A DNA stretch of 64,000 bases. Source: Poa pratensis. Lineage: Eukaryota > Streptophyta > Magnoliopsida > Poales > Poaceae. The translations under genes and the position numbers were made by a program. Under the pieces are notes generated by a model. That model did no database searches and was not told the DNA's origin. It saw only the letters and a list, made by a program, of their open reading frames with translations. This document shows, one piece after another, positions 32,949 through 45,610 of this stretch. The stretch is from assembly GCA_947311845.1 (NCBI GenBank), contig CAMZMU010000040.1:62121901-62185900 (forward strand), given 5' to 3'. Every line of letters starts with the position of its first letter. Position 1 is the stretch's first letter.

Positions 32949-35041
32949 GACGCGGATTTGCTACCCGGGTGGCTAGCTGTGCATACCCTCTTAGCCATCG
33001 GATATAGAGAGTATCAGATCCCTATGCTCTGGGCTGAGTTAGATAGTGTATCCTTGCTTTGACGCCGTCCTGCCTTCCGTTTACATGCATGCACGATTGG
33101 TTTCCTTTGCGAAAAAGTTGTGGCCACAGGGTGAGCTGTGGTCCGCCGCGTCAGCAAACAGCAAATGAAAAGCTGTTTTACTTATTAGCTCGGCAACCGA
33201 AGCAAATGAAAAGTAATCGAAGGGGTATGTGTTAAAAAAAAATTGGTGTTCATTAGCTTATTAATCGAAGTTAAAACTTCAGGTTCAATAGAAACTGGAA
33301 TTCATCACCAACAATCATGACCTAATATTAAACAATCACGACCGTACTTGTGACCTGATGCCAAATTCAGGTTCGGTGGCCAAAATAATATTCCCTCCGT
33401 CCACAAAAATAAGTGTCTCAAGTTTACCCAAAAATAAATATATCTATACATTAAACATTTATTTTGACATTTATTTTGGGACGGAGGGAGTAAAATAGAT
33501 CATGACAAATTCGATCCTGGGATAGATACTCCATGATTTGAATTGTTTTTCCCTCGAGAATCTATCTCAGGAAACCGCTCCATGATTCAAGTAGCATGGA
33601 AAAAAGAAAATCAGAAACATCCGTGCCCATACATTGATCTTAAGAATAAGTACGGTCTGAAATCCCATTCCAATCCAAGATCACAAATATATACAACGTG
33701 TGGATCTCTGCCTTGTTCTTCTGCATATGTTCGTGCTCAGTTTGTAATCTTTGTTGAATATATGCAGTTGGGATCCTTCAAAAAAAAAAAATGCAAAGTA
33801 CATATCAGGATAAGAAAAAGCAAGAAGGGGAGAGGAATGTATCACGTAGGCAAGAACAATAGAAATATTCGACGCAGCCCGTTGACATAAACAGTGCGAT
33901 TAAATCTAGTTGAAAAACTACACGTCGAAGGAAAAAAAAAACTCGACGCGGCCGCTCGGCTTGGAGCTAGCTCCACCGTACTGATCCGCGACTGCATCTT
34001 CCGCGATGGGGACACAAGTTCCGAAGGCTAGCTCGACTGGGGAGAGGCCGCTGGAGACGGATCCAACGTCCTGACCTGAGACGGCATCTCCAGCACCGTG
34101 GAGTTTCGTTGCTCGCAGAAGAGAAGACCGGTGCACGTGGATCCAACATCAAAGCACAGATGAGAGAAAAAGAGGTTAAAGAAATTGATCCTGTGAATCA
34201 AATCTTTTGAAACACCGGCATACATGCAAACAGGATCAGTCAAATTGTCCCGTGTCCTAAATGGAACAGAAATTTCTAACTAGGATCCAATCCATGGAAA
34301 CAGAAGCTGAAATGCATCGGCAATACAACTGTTGGATATCAATATTCATGATCCATTTTTCTTCACACCAAGATCTGTTAAAGGGTAAACATGTTCAGAT
34401 CTGACAGAGATTTGGGATAAGAACCATTGAAGAAAGAGACAGACCAAATCAATTTGATACAGAAATATCAAGGGGATAAAGGAAAGAAGAGAAGTTGAGA
34501 TCAGCTTCAATGGCAGATCCCAAAACGGCCAAACGTGAACAGAAGGAAGCAAATCGAGACGGGGAAAAGGAAATACGAACAGAAGGGGAAATGAAGCAAA
34601 TTGGACCGGGAAAAACAATGGAAAAGCAAATCCACAGTCCTCGCTCACTCTCCGTCACCGGCCGCCGCCTCCCTTCCGACCGGTGACTCTGTTCACGCCA
34701 CCGGCCTCCCTTGCCCTCCTCCATACCACATCAACTGCGACGACGACGGTCGAGCCTCCACCGCTTCATATTGGACAGAAGAGAGAGGAGAGATGGGCAA
34801 AAGATTGGGGTCGGGAGCAGTGTACATGGTACAGTTTCAAAACTACCCGTCGCTGTTTATTACGCAGGGGATATTGTTGGTACTAATTTCCCTAAATGGA
34901 TTGTCACCCGCACATGGTGAACGGCGTTACTTATGTCGTTACATTTGTCGTTAGATTTTGGTGCTCCCTTTATCCCACAGGGGTGATTCAACGGCTAGAT
35001 AGGGGTGCGTAGCTAGCCCGGTGGGTAGCCCACTATTTTGC
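32949..35041. mobile_element. TIR DNA element (about 2.1 kb), absent from copy 2
   Basis: The matching place behind copy 2 (43229) reads straight through, so 2093 bp are extra here. The ends are imperfect inverted repeats: left GCTACCCGGGTGGCTAGCT, right on minus GCTACCCACCGGGCTAGCT, then further matching words. A clear target duplication was not found. Inside are a MITE (33391-33490) and, at 33900-34900, DNA with no gene I can support. The superfamily is unknown. Confidence 0.55.
33391..33490. mobile_element. Stowaway-type MITE (100 bp)
   Basis: Ends TTCCCTCCGTCC and GGACGGAGGGAG are inverted and flanked by TA. Size and termini are usual for Stowaway elements of grasses. Confidence 0.9.
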
Positions 35042-35587
35042 CTCTATATATAGTCATTTTCATACATATACAATTTTCCTTGGTTTTAGTTCTAGATAAA
35101 GATATAAAAGAAAGAAAAAAAACCCAGTTGGGGGCTACCTCAGTCGAGCTGGGCTTCGTGGGCCACACACTTGGGACCAAGGAGGACCTCTTCGGGGTAT
35201 TTTTTTGCCAAATCTGGCCGTTTTCACAAACTAAACACGGAACTGGCCGCTCCTGGAAACTATTTCAAATCTGGCCCCTCGGGTCGGCGCCATATTATAT
35301 GGAGCCGAGATTGTACAGGTCGGTGCCACACTAACCTGGAGCCGAACTTCGTCGCTGGGCCTGAACCACGTTACCGGGAGCCGACCTACGCGTTCTCTGA
35401 ATTTAATTTCGATGTGTTCGGCTCCATATAACGTGGCGCCGACCTACCAGCTATAACCCTAGTCGTTCCATTCTCCCTCCCACCCACTCTATTCCTCTCC
35501 CCACCGTCGCCCCAAGCTTTCTCTCTCCGATTTTCCGCCCCAAACTTCAAATCCACTCAAAACTCGTGGATTCCTTCAATTTAGACC

Positions 35588-36297
35588 ATGGCAACTCTTC
35601 TTGGAGGTATTCTCTCTCAAATCTCTTTCTTTCCATCCAATTTATTATGAAATTCCATGTAATTTTGGTCCGAATTTGTTGAACCTAAAATTATGGTGTA
35701 TTCTTTTGTTCAAGTATTAAATGTATGTGTGAATTCGTTTGTAGGGTGTAGCTCTTTGGTTGGGAACATGTAAATATTTTAGAATATATATGTTGGGAAC
35801 ATGGTGGCTAAATTTTAGAATAGACACTTCCATTGTTTAATGTGGAGCTTTGTATGTACATGGGGACTAATTTGGTATGTGGAGCTTTGGGTGTGCATAG
35901 TTGAAGTATTAGAAGCATTATAAATGTATGTGGATGGTCGTACAATATATTATAGTCCCACATATTTTGTACAGTTTCTTATATTTCATTTGTCTTGCAT
36001 ACATGTGTATGTAGCTTTGTGTGTGTTCTTAGTTTCATTTTTTTAGACTTTCCCGTGTAGCTTTTGATGTTTCCTTTTTGTTTGGTAGATTCCACAGACA
36101 TTTACAAAGAACTTGCACGTAAGATGAAGATAGTAGAAACAACCAAAGGCAAGTATCCCAATGTATCATGCAAAGATGCACCAGTGCCACCAAGGTATCC
36201 GGTTCCGAATTGTCCTTGCGGCAAACCTTGTGAAATATCACAATCTATGCATGCCGCTATGGCCGGTCGTGCGTTTTACATGTGCAGCGATTCTCGC
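35588..36297 (+). pseudogene. GRF-type zinc-finger gene in the MULE, truncated
   Basis: Exon 35588-35606 (MATLLG) joins exon 36089-36297 through a GT-AG intron in phase 1, giving 76 residues. The second exon ends with CPCGKPCEISQS and GRAFYMC, matching the C-x-C-G...GR-x-FY-x-C pattern of GRF zinc fingers. A donor GTGAG follows, but no further exon is recognisable before the opposing gene, so the C-terminal part is lost. Confidence 0.55.
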
Positions 36298-36356
36298 GTG
36301 AGTTTTCTTATGTATTTTCCTTATAGTCAATTCAAAATTTATTTGTATTTGTTGTC

Positions 36357-36704
36357 CTATTTGACTTGATTTTGACTGGTGATGTTGACCTTCACGGCAA
36401 CGACAACAATTGACTTGATTTCAGAGTTGTCAACAAGCTCTTTGTACAACTCCCACCCTTCGTTGTCTCCGATGGGTATCATCTGAGTATAAGACCTAGA
36501 GCCACCGACATCGTATCTTCCTTCCAAACCAACACCAATGCCTAACCAACCCAACGCCGTTTCGAGCTTCACAACAAGCTCACACAAAGTTGGACTATGC
36601 GGGAAGAACATTACTTTACTCGTCATCTCCACAAACTCAACACCACAGCTAGAGGACACAACACGACCTCCGCGATGAACATGAACAATCTTTGTGTAGG
36701 CCAT
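36357..36704 (-). pseudogene. MULE transposase-related N-terminal fragment
   Basis: 115 codons on minus. MAYTKIVHVHRGGRVV, LEGRYDVGGSRSYTQMIP and WELYKELVDNS resemble, from memory, the N-terminal region of MURA-like proteins in grasses. No DDE catalytic region, FAR1 or SWIM zinc finger follows; the frame ends at the probable deletion junction near 36360. The element is therefore non-autonomous. Confidence 0.5.
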
Positions 36705-38886
36705 CTATAATCGGAACCAAAATATAGCTCTACCATTAGATGATGAATTATCTAAACAAAGAGCTCTCAATAACAAATTATTTCGATACCAACAAATAGA
36801 GCTACTATGAACAAATTGATTCTACATTCCGTTGCCACCATTGCCACTTAATTAACAAATCTATTCTCCTCCAAACTAATAAATCTATTCTAGACACAAT
36901 TGACACCATTAACATCCGGAAACACAAATCTAATTTCGGGGATCCAAATTTCTAGGACGGTCATCCATTCTATCTCGAATGTACACCATATTGGCACCAA
37001 AATAATTCACAAACACTAGCTTATGGACAAATATTTTTGCAATACACATTCATTTGAAATTCGGTCAAAATTGAGTGCGGTAGGAGGGAGGGGGCGGGTG
37101 GGCACGCAATATACCTTCATGGAGGAGGCGAGGCCGTCGACGGGCTCTTGGCCAGCGCCGGCGATGGAGAAGGAGGCGGGGCCACGGTAGTTCCGGTGGG
37201 AGGCGGCGGCCGAAGCGTGGCTGGGTACGGTGCCGACCGGAGGTGAGGCAGGTGGTGGGGCGCTGCGGCGGGAACGGATAGGGGCCGGCGGCGAGGATAG
37301 CGGCGGCCGGCGGCGTCGGGGCAGGGACGGGTGGGTGGGGTGTGTGACGGTAGAGCTAGGGATTTGGGGATCGATCCAGTTTGTCTAATGACCTAAAGGG
37401 TCGGCACCACGCTACGTGGAGCCGAATACCTCGAAATGAAATTCAGAGAACGCGTAGGTCGGCTCCACGTAACGTGGAGCCGACCTTGCCACGACGGATT
37501 TTGCCCGGTCCCAGCAACGAAGTTCGGCTCCAGGATAAAACGGCGCCGACCTGCACAACATCGGCTCCATATAATCTGGCGCCGACCCGAGGGGCCAGAT
37601 TTGGAAATAGTTTCTAGGAGCGGCCAGTTCCGTGATTAGTCCGTAAAAACGGCCAGATTTGGCAAAAAACACCTCTTCGGCTCTTCCTCGTCCTCGACGC
37701 CACACGCAGCTACGGGAGCTCCTGTATATCGCTTCAAGGCGACGTATGACTCCCGCTTCCCCCGAGGCAGTGCTTGATGGACCGCTTTAAAGCTGCCTAA
37801 TATAAAAGGTATTGTTATTTTTCTTTTTGCGCTGTTTGAATGTAATTTTCAATTCCTAACAATTTAAAAATTTCTATATTTCTTTACAATCTGAAGAATT
37901 TTCAGGTTTGAACAAATTTCATATTTGTAGTATCTCAAACTGAACAAGATCAAATCTAAGCATTTTCAATTTTAAAACTTAAACAAATTTCGAAATTAAA
38001 CAAATTAAAACATGAAGTTTTTAAATCTGAATATTTCAATTTTGAACATTTTTAAAAATTGAACATTTTTAGAATTAAACAAATTTTAATATGATTTTTT
38101 TAACTTTGAACATTTTATAAAATGAACAATTTTTAATCTATACATTTTTCAATTTTAAACTTTTTAAATTTGAAAATGTTCCAGAATTTAACATTTTTCA
38201 AATCATAATAAAGTGAAAAAATAAAACGAAACAAACATGAAAGAAAGCAACAGAAAAAGAAACACAAATAAGAAAAAAGAAAAGCGGATAACAGATCAGG
38301 CCAAATCTCTCAAATTGTCGCCGACGACCAACACCTGCCGCCGGTCCGCGCACCACGGGCTTCAATCTCCAAGAATCCAAGGTATTATTGTATATGTACG
38401 CACTCGCTAACGCTACGTGCTAGTTGATCGAATCCTATAATTGCTACTCGCTGGTTTTATTGGCTGGGCATAACAGTTTACTGATTATTTCCTATTAGTA
38501 GAGTTGCTTGTCATGGAGAGGAAAACATCGCCAATTATTAAAACTTTCAAGCTGGTTGGTTCGCAAAAAAAAAACTCTACAACCTTCTTCTCAATTGCAA
38601 AACATATATCGGTACAATTTGATATCCTTAGTATATTTGTAAGACTTTATATTTTTTCCACGTTGTATGCTGGCCCACCAACATGATTCTTCAGGCAACG
38701 CAACCAACTCGCGTCGCTAACGGGCGATGTATAGGGTTTCTCTGCAACTTCGCTCCATTCTCCAGAATCTAGACTCCCGGAGACCATGACGCGCTAGGGT
38801 TTTTTATTTCGATTTGTTTGGCTACTGCTATTGTCTACTTGGCTAGGGTTTTTTACGGCAACGATTTTTGTGGTCGAGAACTCGAG

Positions 38887-38943
38887 ATGGAGAAAAAGGG
38901 GAAATTCAAAATTCTTGGTCTGGGTGAAATTTTAAAAAGAAAG
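38887..38943 (+). other. Possible orphan first exon (19 codons)
   Basis: ATG followed by 18 lysine-rich codons (MEKKGKFKILGLGEILKRK) and then a GTACAA donor-like site, preceded by two ctagggttttt telo-box-like motifs at 38792 and 38843. It is copied unchanged at 44584-44640. No following exon is found. Weak. Confidence 0.2.
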
Positions 38944-39922
38944 GTACAACTTTGCCATTGCCTTGAACTTTTGGACGACATTAGAACCTATTATTGATAC
39001 TTTTGTATGTTTTCTTTGTTGCTATTACAATTGTACCAAGTGATTATGACTAAAATCTTATAAAGTATAATGTGTTGACATAATTTTATCTTTCGCATCA
39101 CTCTTTGGTTTTGCTTTAGAGCTCGCCGGATCTTAATTTATTTTGACATTCGCCACTGATGATGGTGCTTCTTACCTCGTTTCGACAAAGACAGGGCGAC
39201 ATTTGTTGACAATCACACTAGTGCAGAACGTGGATCAGACCGTTTTTCCTCGAATGAAAAGAGCCCCAAAAGTGGCCCAAGTGGTGTGCTACATGTAGCT
39301 CGTTTTTTCAAAAATTCAGAAGTTGTATTTTTATGTTTCCAAAATTCGGAAAAATCACAGATGTAGAGTAATATTATTACAAGTGTACAAATTTTGAACT
39401 CGAAATTCATTGTATTTTAGGCTGGACAAAAATAACAAATGGGTGGATCTTTGTGGTGAATAGTACACAGTTTGAGAAAATTTGAAATTTTGCCGTCTTT
39501 TTTTTTTTGTAGCCAAGAATAATACGACTTTTGTATTGATAAGTTGCACACGGATAGATCTCGAAATTATCTACATGTAGAATTTTTTATTTAAATTTTT
39601 TACAACTAAAAAAAAATGCCGATTTTAATTTGCTACAAACTTTTTTTTTTTTTGCATCTAACGAGCCTGAACGACGAGCGCGCACACGTGTATACCTGTA
39701 TGTCCCCGTATGTGACCTCACCGCATGTGCCCCGTAGGCTGTATCTATCCGTCCTACTCTGCAACCCTACGCTGCCGAATCAGGTCGGCGGCGCCGGCGG
39801 CCACCGTATAAGGTACTTACTCTCCTCCATCTCCATAGATGCTCCTATTGGACAGACGAGATCTCACTCCATCTTTCTCCTCCATGGATCGATGATTTCA
39901 GTGGGCAGCACAGATCAATTCG

Positions 39923-42341
39923 ATGCGGCGCGGCTGGGACAACGACGACGACAGGCACCATCGCCGGATTCCTTGTGTCGATGACATCGAAACGGCCAGA
40001 CTGAAATATTATTACAGCGACGACGACGACGAGGTCGATCTGGAGCAGCCGCGGTCGGAGCTGGAAGCTCTGCACATCGCCCGCTGCGACACCATCCTCG
40101 AGTACGATCCCAAGAAGCAATCTCGCGTCTTCACCCGCGTCTGCAGCATCAACATTGCCGGCTTCGACCTCGATAGAGAGTGTCAGTATGGATATTATAA
40201 TTTCCTTATCTACAGCCATTTCGTTAATTTCATTGATCTTCTCGATCGATCTCCAATTAGCTAGGGATTGGATATGATGCAGAGAGGGACTGATGACGGG
40301 TGGGGATTTTTCAGTTCAGTTCCCTTGCCCCATTGTCACGGGTCTGATTTCTCTTTACATTGGTTTTATTTGCAGCTAAGGCTGGTCTTGGGCCGCTGCT
40401 TAAGGATGTAACTCCTGAGACGTTGAGGTTCCTGGCGCCGGTATCGGCCAGTGTCATTTCTGTGAAAGTAATCGAGTCTGATCGGGGTTACCCGGTCAGC
40501 GTATACGGTACTGTTGTCGCAAGGGATATCATCGATTTCAGATGTGTCTATCTGTTCAGACGCGAAAGAGAAGATCCCCAAATCATCAACTCTGCAGTAT
40601 GCACTCATTCATCCCTGTTTCTTGTTTTGTTTTTTTGCTTATCATGCATCTTCTCGCAAATATATCCATAGTGGACACACTAGGCACACACTAGTCAGGT
40701 GTCCTTAGTCCTCCAGAAAATACATGTATACATTCTGGCTATTTACGGACTAAAATGCAAACAGCTACATAGTTCAGTATGTTCCGCTAAATTAAGTCTG
40801 CTAGTTTAAGTTGGAAGCTATGTTTAGCTGTAAAATACCATGATTTCCATCACGTTGGATACACTTTGTTCGTAGAAATAGCTGTGCGTTCCATTTTTTT
40901 GGGAAACATTGATGGCTTCCACATATTACTTTTATGTGATCACATGTTCAACCTACTCCCTCCATTCCTTGATGTAAGGTGTATAGTTTTCTGCACGAAT
41001 ATTAAAACGGGGTATTTTGTACACAGTGGACTCATTTTTTTTTTCTGGAAAAAATCGTGAGAGATGAGTTCTTAATAGGCACAAAATGAATACAATCCGT
41101 TATATCCCTCTTTTGAGACTAGGTCTCAGTTTTTGATAGCTCAAATTGTCCATAAATAGCAAATACACCTTATATTATGGATTTTTCTTCAAAAAACTGT
41201 ACACCTTACATCAAAGAACGGAGGGAGTATTATTTTATCTGTTGATGTTGTGCTCTAATAATGGGTGTTATTGCCGAAAATACAGTTTAACAAATTATTT
41301 TGGTGCCATACTTGTTTAAATTTTGTTTCCTACAATCTTCTGTGAGATTTGGTTGCTTATTTTGCATATTGTGGTGCAGCCGGTTATTTACTATCTACCA
41401 CCGTACAATTTTCAATTGTGGATGCTGGCATGTTCTATACTTGAAATAAAAAACATACTAATGTACAAGCCACAAATATCTGGCTGTTTGTAGCAGTTTC
41501 TAGGCACTATAGCAACGTGACAACAGAACTGAAGAAGTAATCAAATAATTCCCATGCTAGTTAAACAACAAAATCTTCAAACTGTTTGAATTTATCTGAC
41601 TAGTCAAGCTTGTTTTGCTTGTCATGTCTACTACATAGCTTGCTCAACTACGTAGGAATATTGTGATTTTTCTTCTTAATTATTGTGCAGGAGGATATGT
41701 TAACATTGACAGGTCCACGTCGAGGATTAATAGCATTTGATTATATATATTTTGAGTTCAGTCTAAAGGTCAAGGGTGATCCCGACGAAGATTTTAGCAA
41801 AGGTGTAATCGTGGACCGGGCCTATGGCACTGAACCCATCACTGTAGACCTACCTAGTTGGCTCAGTAGAGTGGAATTAGTATTTCAATCTGTTGAATAT
41901 CCTGTGGCGGCTAGCCTTCAAGTAAACATTTTGAATGGACCGCCTAATGCCCCTTTCATTGGGATAATATCTGCTGGTACTAGAAATGCTGAAAACCATA
42001 TCATTCTGTATGATGGTAGAGCACCGAAGGGCAGCGGGATACTAGTCGGAGATGATGGCTTAGTTCCGCTAAGTCGTAATATGGTAATTGTCCCTAACCC
42101 TAGATGGGATGACGAAGAACTTTTGGTCCATGTTTGTTTTCTTGATGATGAGGAGGATGAAGGCACTCAGGTTACTATACAACACCCTGATGAAGAGCAT
42201 GTTTGCAATCACGGTTCCTATGAGCTACAAGTAATGGTTGCATGGAATTTTATCCTATCAAGACCAAGGGCCAAACATATCGACACAAGAACCATTTTAT
42301 TACCCCAATTTTATCAAAACCATGATTATGGTTGGTGGTGA
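39923..42341 (+). CDS. DUF6598-like protein, tandem copy 2 (376 aa)
   Basis: Three exons, 39923-40181, 40376-40596 and 41691-42341, giving 376 residues; this is the most complete copy. It ends GWW and TGA where copy 1 has an earlier TAG. Exons 1 and 2 encode the same residues as copy 1; exon 3 differs at five residues (for example AENH for AESH and LDDEEDE for LDDDEDE). Domain content is as in copy 1: an acidic N-terminus, then a DUF6598-like region from about residue 90. TATA box at 39807-39813 and uORFs from 39884. Intron 2 holds the shared MITE, here with a 109-bp insert. Confidence 0.83.
40956..41227. mobile_element. Stowaway-type MITE with nested 109-bp insertion
   Basis: Same site and ends as the MITE in copy 1, but a 109-bp segment starting with a T10 run interrupts it at about 41034. 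CTCA stands on both sides of the insert. The insert contains a short inverted word GAGACTAGGTCTC. Class unknown; the T-run suggests an inverted small retroposon. Confidence 0.85.
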
Positions 42342-42942
42342 TCTATTCCTACCTGGTTTGTGATGTGGAGGGCATGGTCCACTAGCAGCATGTCTTACCA
42401 ACTTGTAAGAGCTATGGTTGCATGATGTGATGTACTTGTAATATGAGAAACATGGTAGACAGATAAGAAAGCACTATGCTTGCTGGATGTTTGGTATTAA
42501 TGGTAATTAGTGACTGATCGTAATTATTTTTTCTTGGAGGAATAATTTTGCAAAGTAAGATTTGGTGCATACACTTAGTTTGCTCGACATGCTAATAATA
42601 TAGAACAATAAACATGATGAAGCTAAGCACGATTACAACCCCTAACAAACACAAAGTTCAAAGTCATAGATATAGGTTATTATAATGTCATTTTAAGCTT
42701 AAAGGGGCATGATTAAGCATAGCGAGTAGATAGGCACCAAATGCAGCTATATGCAGGGGGTGCAATCAACACGAGTACTGAGTAGATAGACAACAACTCA
42801 CACAACAAATGCATGACAGTTTACTAGTTTTCCCGATGTAAAAACCTGAACTTAACCCTACACATACTTGATTACTAGTTTTGAAAAACGTAACCGAAAC
42901 ATACCTAGCTCATAACTATTTTTGGAAGTTGTATTACACACA

Positions 42943-43060
42943 TGAGAATCACTTTTTCTTTGAACCCCCCTTTTGCCGTATCAGGTTTGATATGAGAATT
43001 TTTCATAAGAACACATTACTACTCTCGCCAACTTAGGTTCTCCCCATCTGCGCCAAGATG
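42943..43060 (-). pseudogene. RIP gene 3'-end remnant behind copy 2
   Basis: Nearly identical to the remnant behind copy 1 and aligned with the 3' end of the RIP gene at 50810-51715. No open frame. Confidence 0.65.
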
Positions 43061-43228
43061 AAAGGTGACATTACACGAAGCACAAAAACGAATGATGGTC
43101 AGGGGTAAAGCTCCTCTTAGGGAAAGGTAGGGCCGCTGTCCTACCTGGATATTTCGCAAATGAAAATTTAAGAGTTCAGACCAATCTACTCATCTCAAGT
43201 AAGTTGTGTGACCGCCAGTGCATTTATC

Positions 43229-45610
43229 TCTCTCTATATATAGTCATTTTCATACATATACAATTTTCCTTGGTTTTAGTTTTAGATAAAGATATAAAAG
43301 AAAAAAAACCCAGTTGGGGGCTACCTCAGTCGAGCTGGGCTTCGTGGGCCACACACTTGGGACCAAGGAGGACCTCTTCGGCTCTTCCTCATCCTCGACG
43401 CCACACGCAGCTACGGGAGCTCCTGTATATCGCTTCAAGGCGACGTATGACTCCCGCTTCCCCCGAGGCAGTGCTTGATAGACCGCTTTAAAGCTGCCTA
43501 ACATAAAAGGTATTGTTATTTTTCTTTTTGCGCTGTTTGAATGTAATTTTCAATTCTTAACAATTTATAAATTTCTATATTTCTTTACAATCAGAAGAAT
43601 TTTCAGGTTTGAACAAATTTCATATTTGTATTTTCTCAAACTGAACAACATCAAATCTAAGCATTTTCAATTTTAAAACTTAAACAAATTTCGAAATTAA
43701 TCAAATTAAAACATGAAGTTTTTAAATCTAAATATTTCAATTTTGAACATTTTTAAAATTTGAACATTTTCAGAATTAAACAAATTTTAATATGATTTTT
43801 TTAACTTTGAACATTTTATAAAATGAACAATTTTTAATCTATACATTTTTCAATTTTAAACTTTTCAAATTTGGAAATGTTCCAGAATTTAACATTTTTC
43901 AAATCATAATAAAGTGACAAAAATAAAAACGAAACAAACATGAAAAAAAGCAACAGAAAAAGAAACACAAATAAGAAAAAGAAAAGCGGATAACAGATCA
44001 GGCCAAATCTCGCAAATTGTCGCCGACGACCAACATGCCGCCGGTCCGCGCACCACGGGCTTCAATCTCCAAGAATCCAAGGTATTATTGTATATGTACG
44101 CACTCGCTAACGCTACGTGCTAGTTGATCGAATCCTATAATTGCTACTCGCTGGTTTTATTGGATGGGCATAACAGTTTACTGATTATTTCCTATTAGTA
44201 GAGTTGCTTGTCATGGAGAGGCAAACATCGCCAATTATTAAAACTTTCAAGCTGGTTGGTTCGCAAAAAAAAAAACTCTACAACCTTCTTCTCAATTGCA
44301 AAACATATATCGGTACAATTTGATATCCTTAGTATTTGTAAGACTTTATATTTTTTCCACGTTGTATGCTGGCCCACCAACATGATTCTTCAGGCAACGC
44401 AACCAACTCACGTCGCTAACGGGCGATGTATAGGGTTTCTCTGCAACTTCGCTCCATTCTCCAGAATCTAGACTCCGGAGACCATGATGCGCTAGGGTTT
44501 TTTATTTCGATTTGTTTGGCTACTGCTATTGTCTACTTGGCTAGGGTTTTTTATGGCAACGATTTTGTGGTCGAGAACTCGAGATGGAGAAAAAGGGGAA
44601 ATTCAAAATTCTTGGTCTGGGTGAAATTTTAAAAAGAAAGGTACAACTTTGCCATTGCCTTGAACTTTTGGACGACATTAGAACCTATTATTGATATTTT
44701 TGTATGTTTTCTTTGTTGCTATTACCATTGTACCAAGTGATTATGACTAAAATCTTATAAAGTATAATGTGTTGACATAATTTTATCTTTCGCATCACTC
44801 TTTGGTTTTGCTTTAGAGCTCGCCGGATCTTAATTTATTTTGTCATTCGCCACTGATGATGGTGCTTCTTAGCTTGTTTCGACAAAGACAGGGCGACATT
44901 TGTTGACAATCACACTAGTGCAGAACGTGGATCAGACCGTTTTTCCTCGGATGAAAAGAGCCCCAAAAGTGGCCCAAGTGGTGTGCTACATGTAGCTCGT
45001 TTTTTCAAAAATTCAGAACTTGTATTTTTATGTTTCCAAAATTCGGAAAAATCACAGATGTAGAGTAATATTATTACAAGTGTACAAATTTTGAACTCGA
45101 AATTCAATGTATTTTAGGCTGGACAAAATAACAAATGGGTGGATCTTTGTGGTGAATAGTACACAGTTTGAGAAAATTTGAAATTTTGCCGTCTTTTTTT
45201 TTGTAGCCAAGAATAATACGACTTTTGTATTGATAAGTTGCACACGGATAGATCTCGAAATTATCTACATGTAGAATTTTTTATTTAAATTTTTTACAAC
45301 TAAAAAATGCCGATTTTAATTTGCTACAAACCTTTTTTTTAGCATCTAACGAGCCTGAACGACGAGCGGTGCACACGTGTATACCTGTATGTCCCCGTAT
45401 GTGACCTCACCGCATGTACCCGTAGGCTGTATCTATCCGTCCTACTCTGCAACCCTACGCTGCCGGATCAGGTCGGCGGCGCCGGCGGCCACCGTATAAG
45501 GTACTTACTCTCCTCCATCTCCATAGATGCTCCTATTGGACAGACGAGATCTCACTCCATCTTTCTTCTCCATGGATCGATGATTTCAGTGGGCAGCACA
45601 GATCAATTCG
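43229..45610. repeat. Second duplicated intergenic segment
   Basis: Near-copy of 35042-35195 plus 37681-39922 with the MULE absent. AT-rich; holds the copied orphan exon at 44584-44640. No other gene is seen. Confidence 0.85.

Larger units (their letters stand above)
35196..37670. mobile_element. Mutator-like element (MULE) with TIRs of about 260 bp
   Basis: Left TIR 35196-35450 and right TIR 37385-37670 are inverted copies: they start GGTATTTTTTTGCC and (minus) GTTTTTTGCC, both then CAAATCTGGCCG. ACCTCTTCGG occurs on both sides (35186-35195, 37671-37680) and once in the empty site behind copy 2 (43374-43383). Up to 10 bp are shared; 9 bp is the usual MULE target duplication. It carries two convergent truncated genes and no catalytic transposase domain. 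Confidence 0.85.
37681..43224. repeat. Tandem segmental duplication, unit carrying copy 2
   Basis: 37681-39920 is nearly identical to 43384-45610. The start of the unit before the MULE (35042-35195) matches 43229-43383. The gene part matches 29500-33000. Units are therefore about 5.7 kb without inserts and arranged head to tail. Confidence 0.85.

Noticed and set aside
33918..34950. Short frames inside the 2.1-kb TIR element
   Set aside because: None longer than about 120 codons, no motif, and overlapping frames on both strands.
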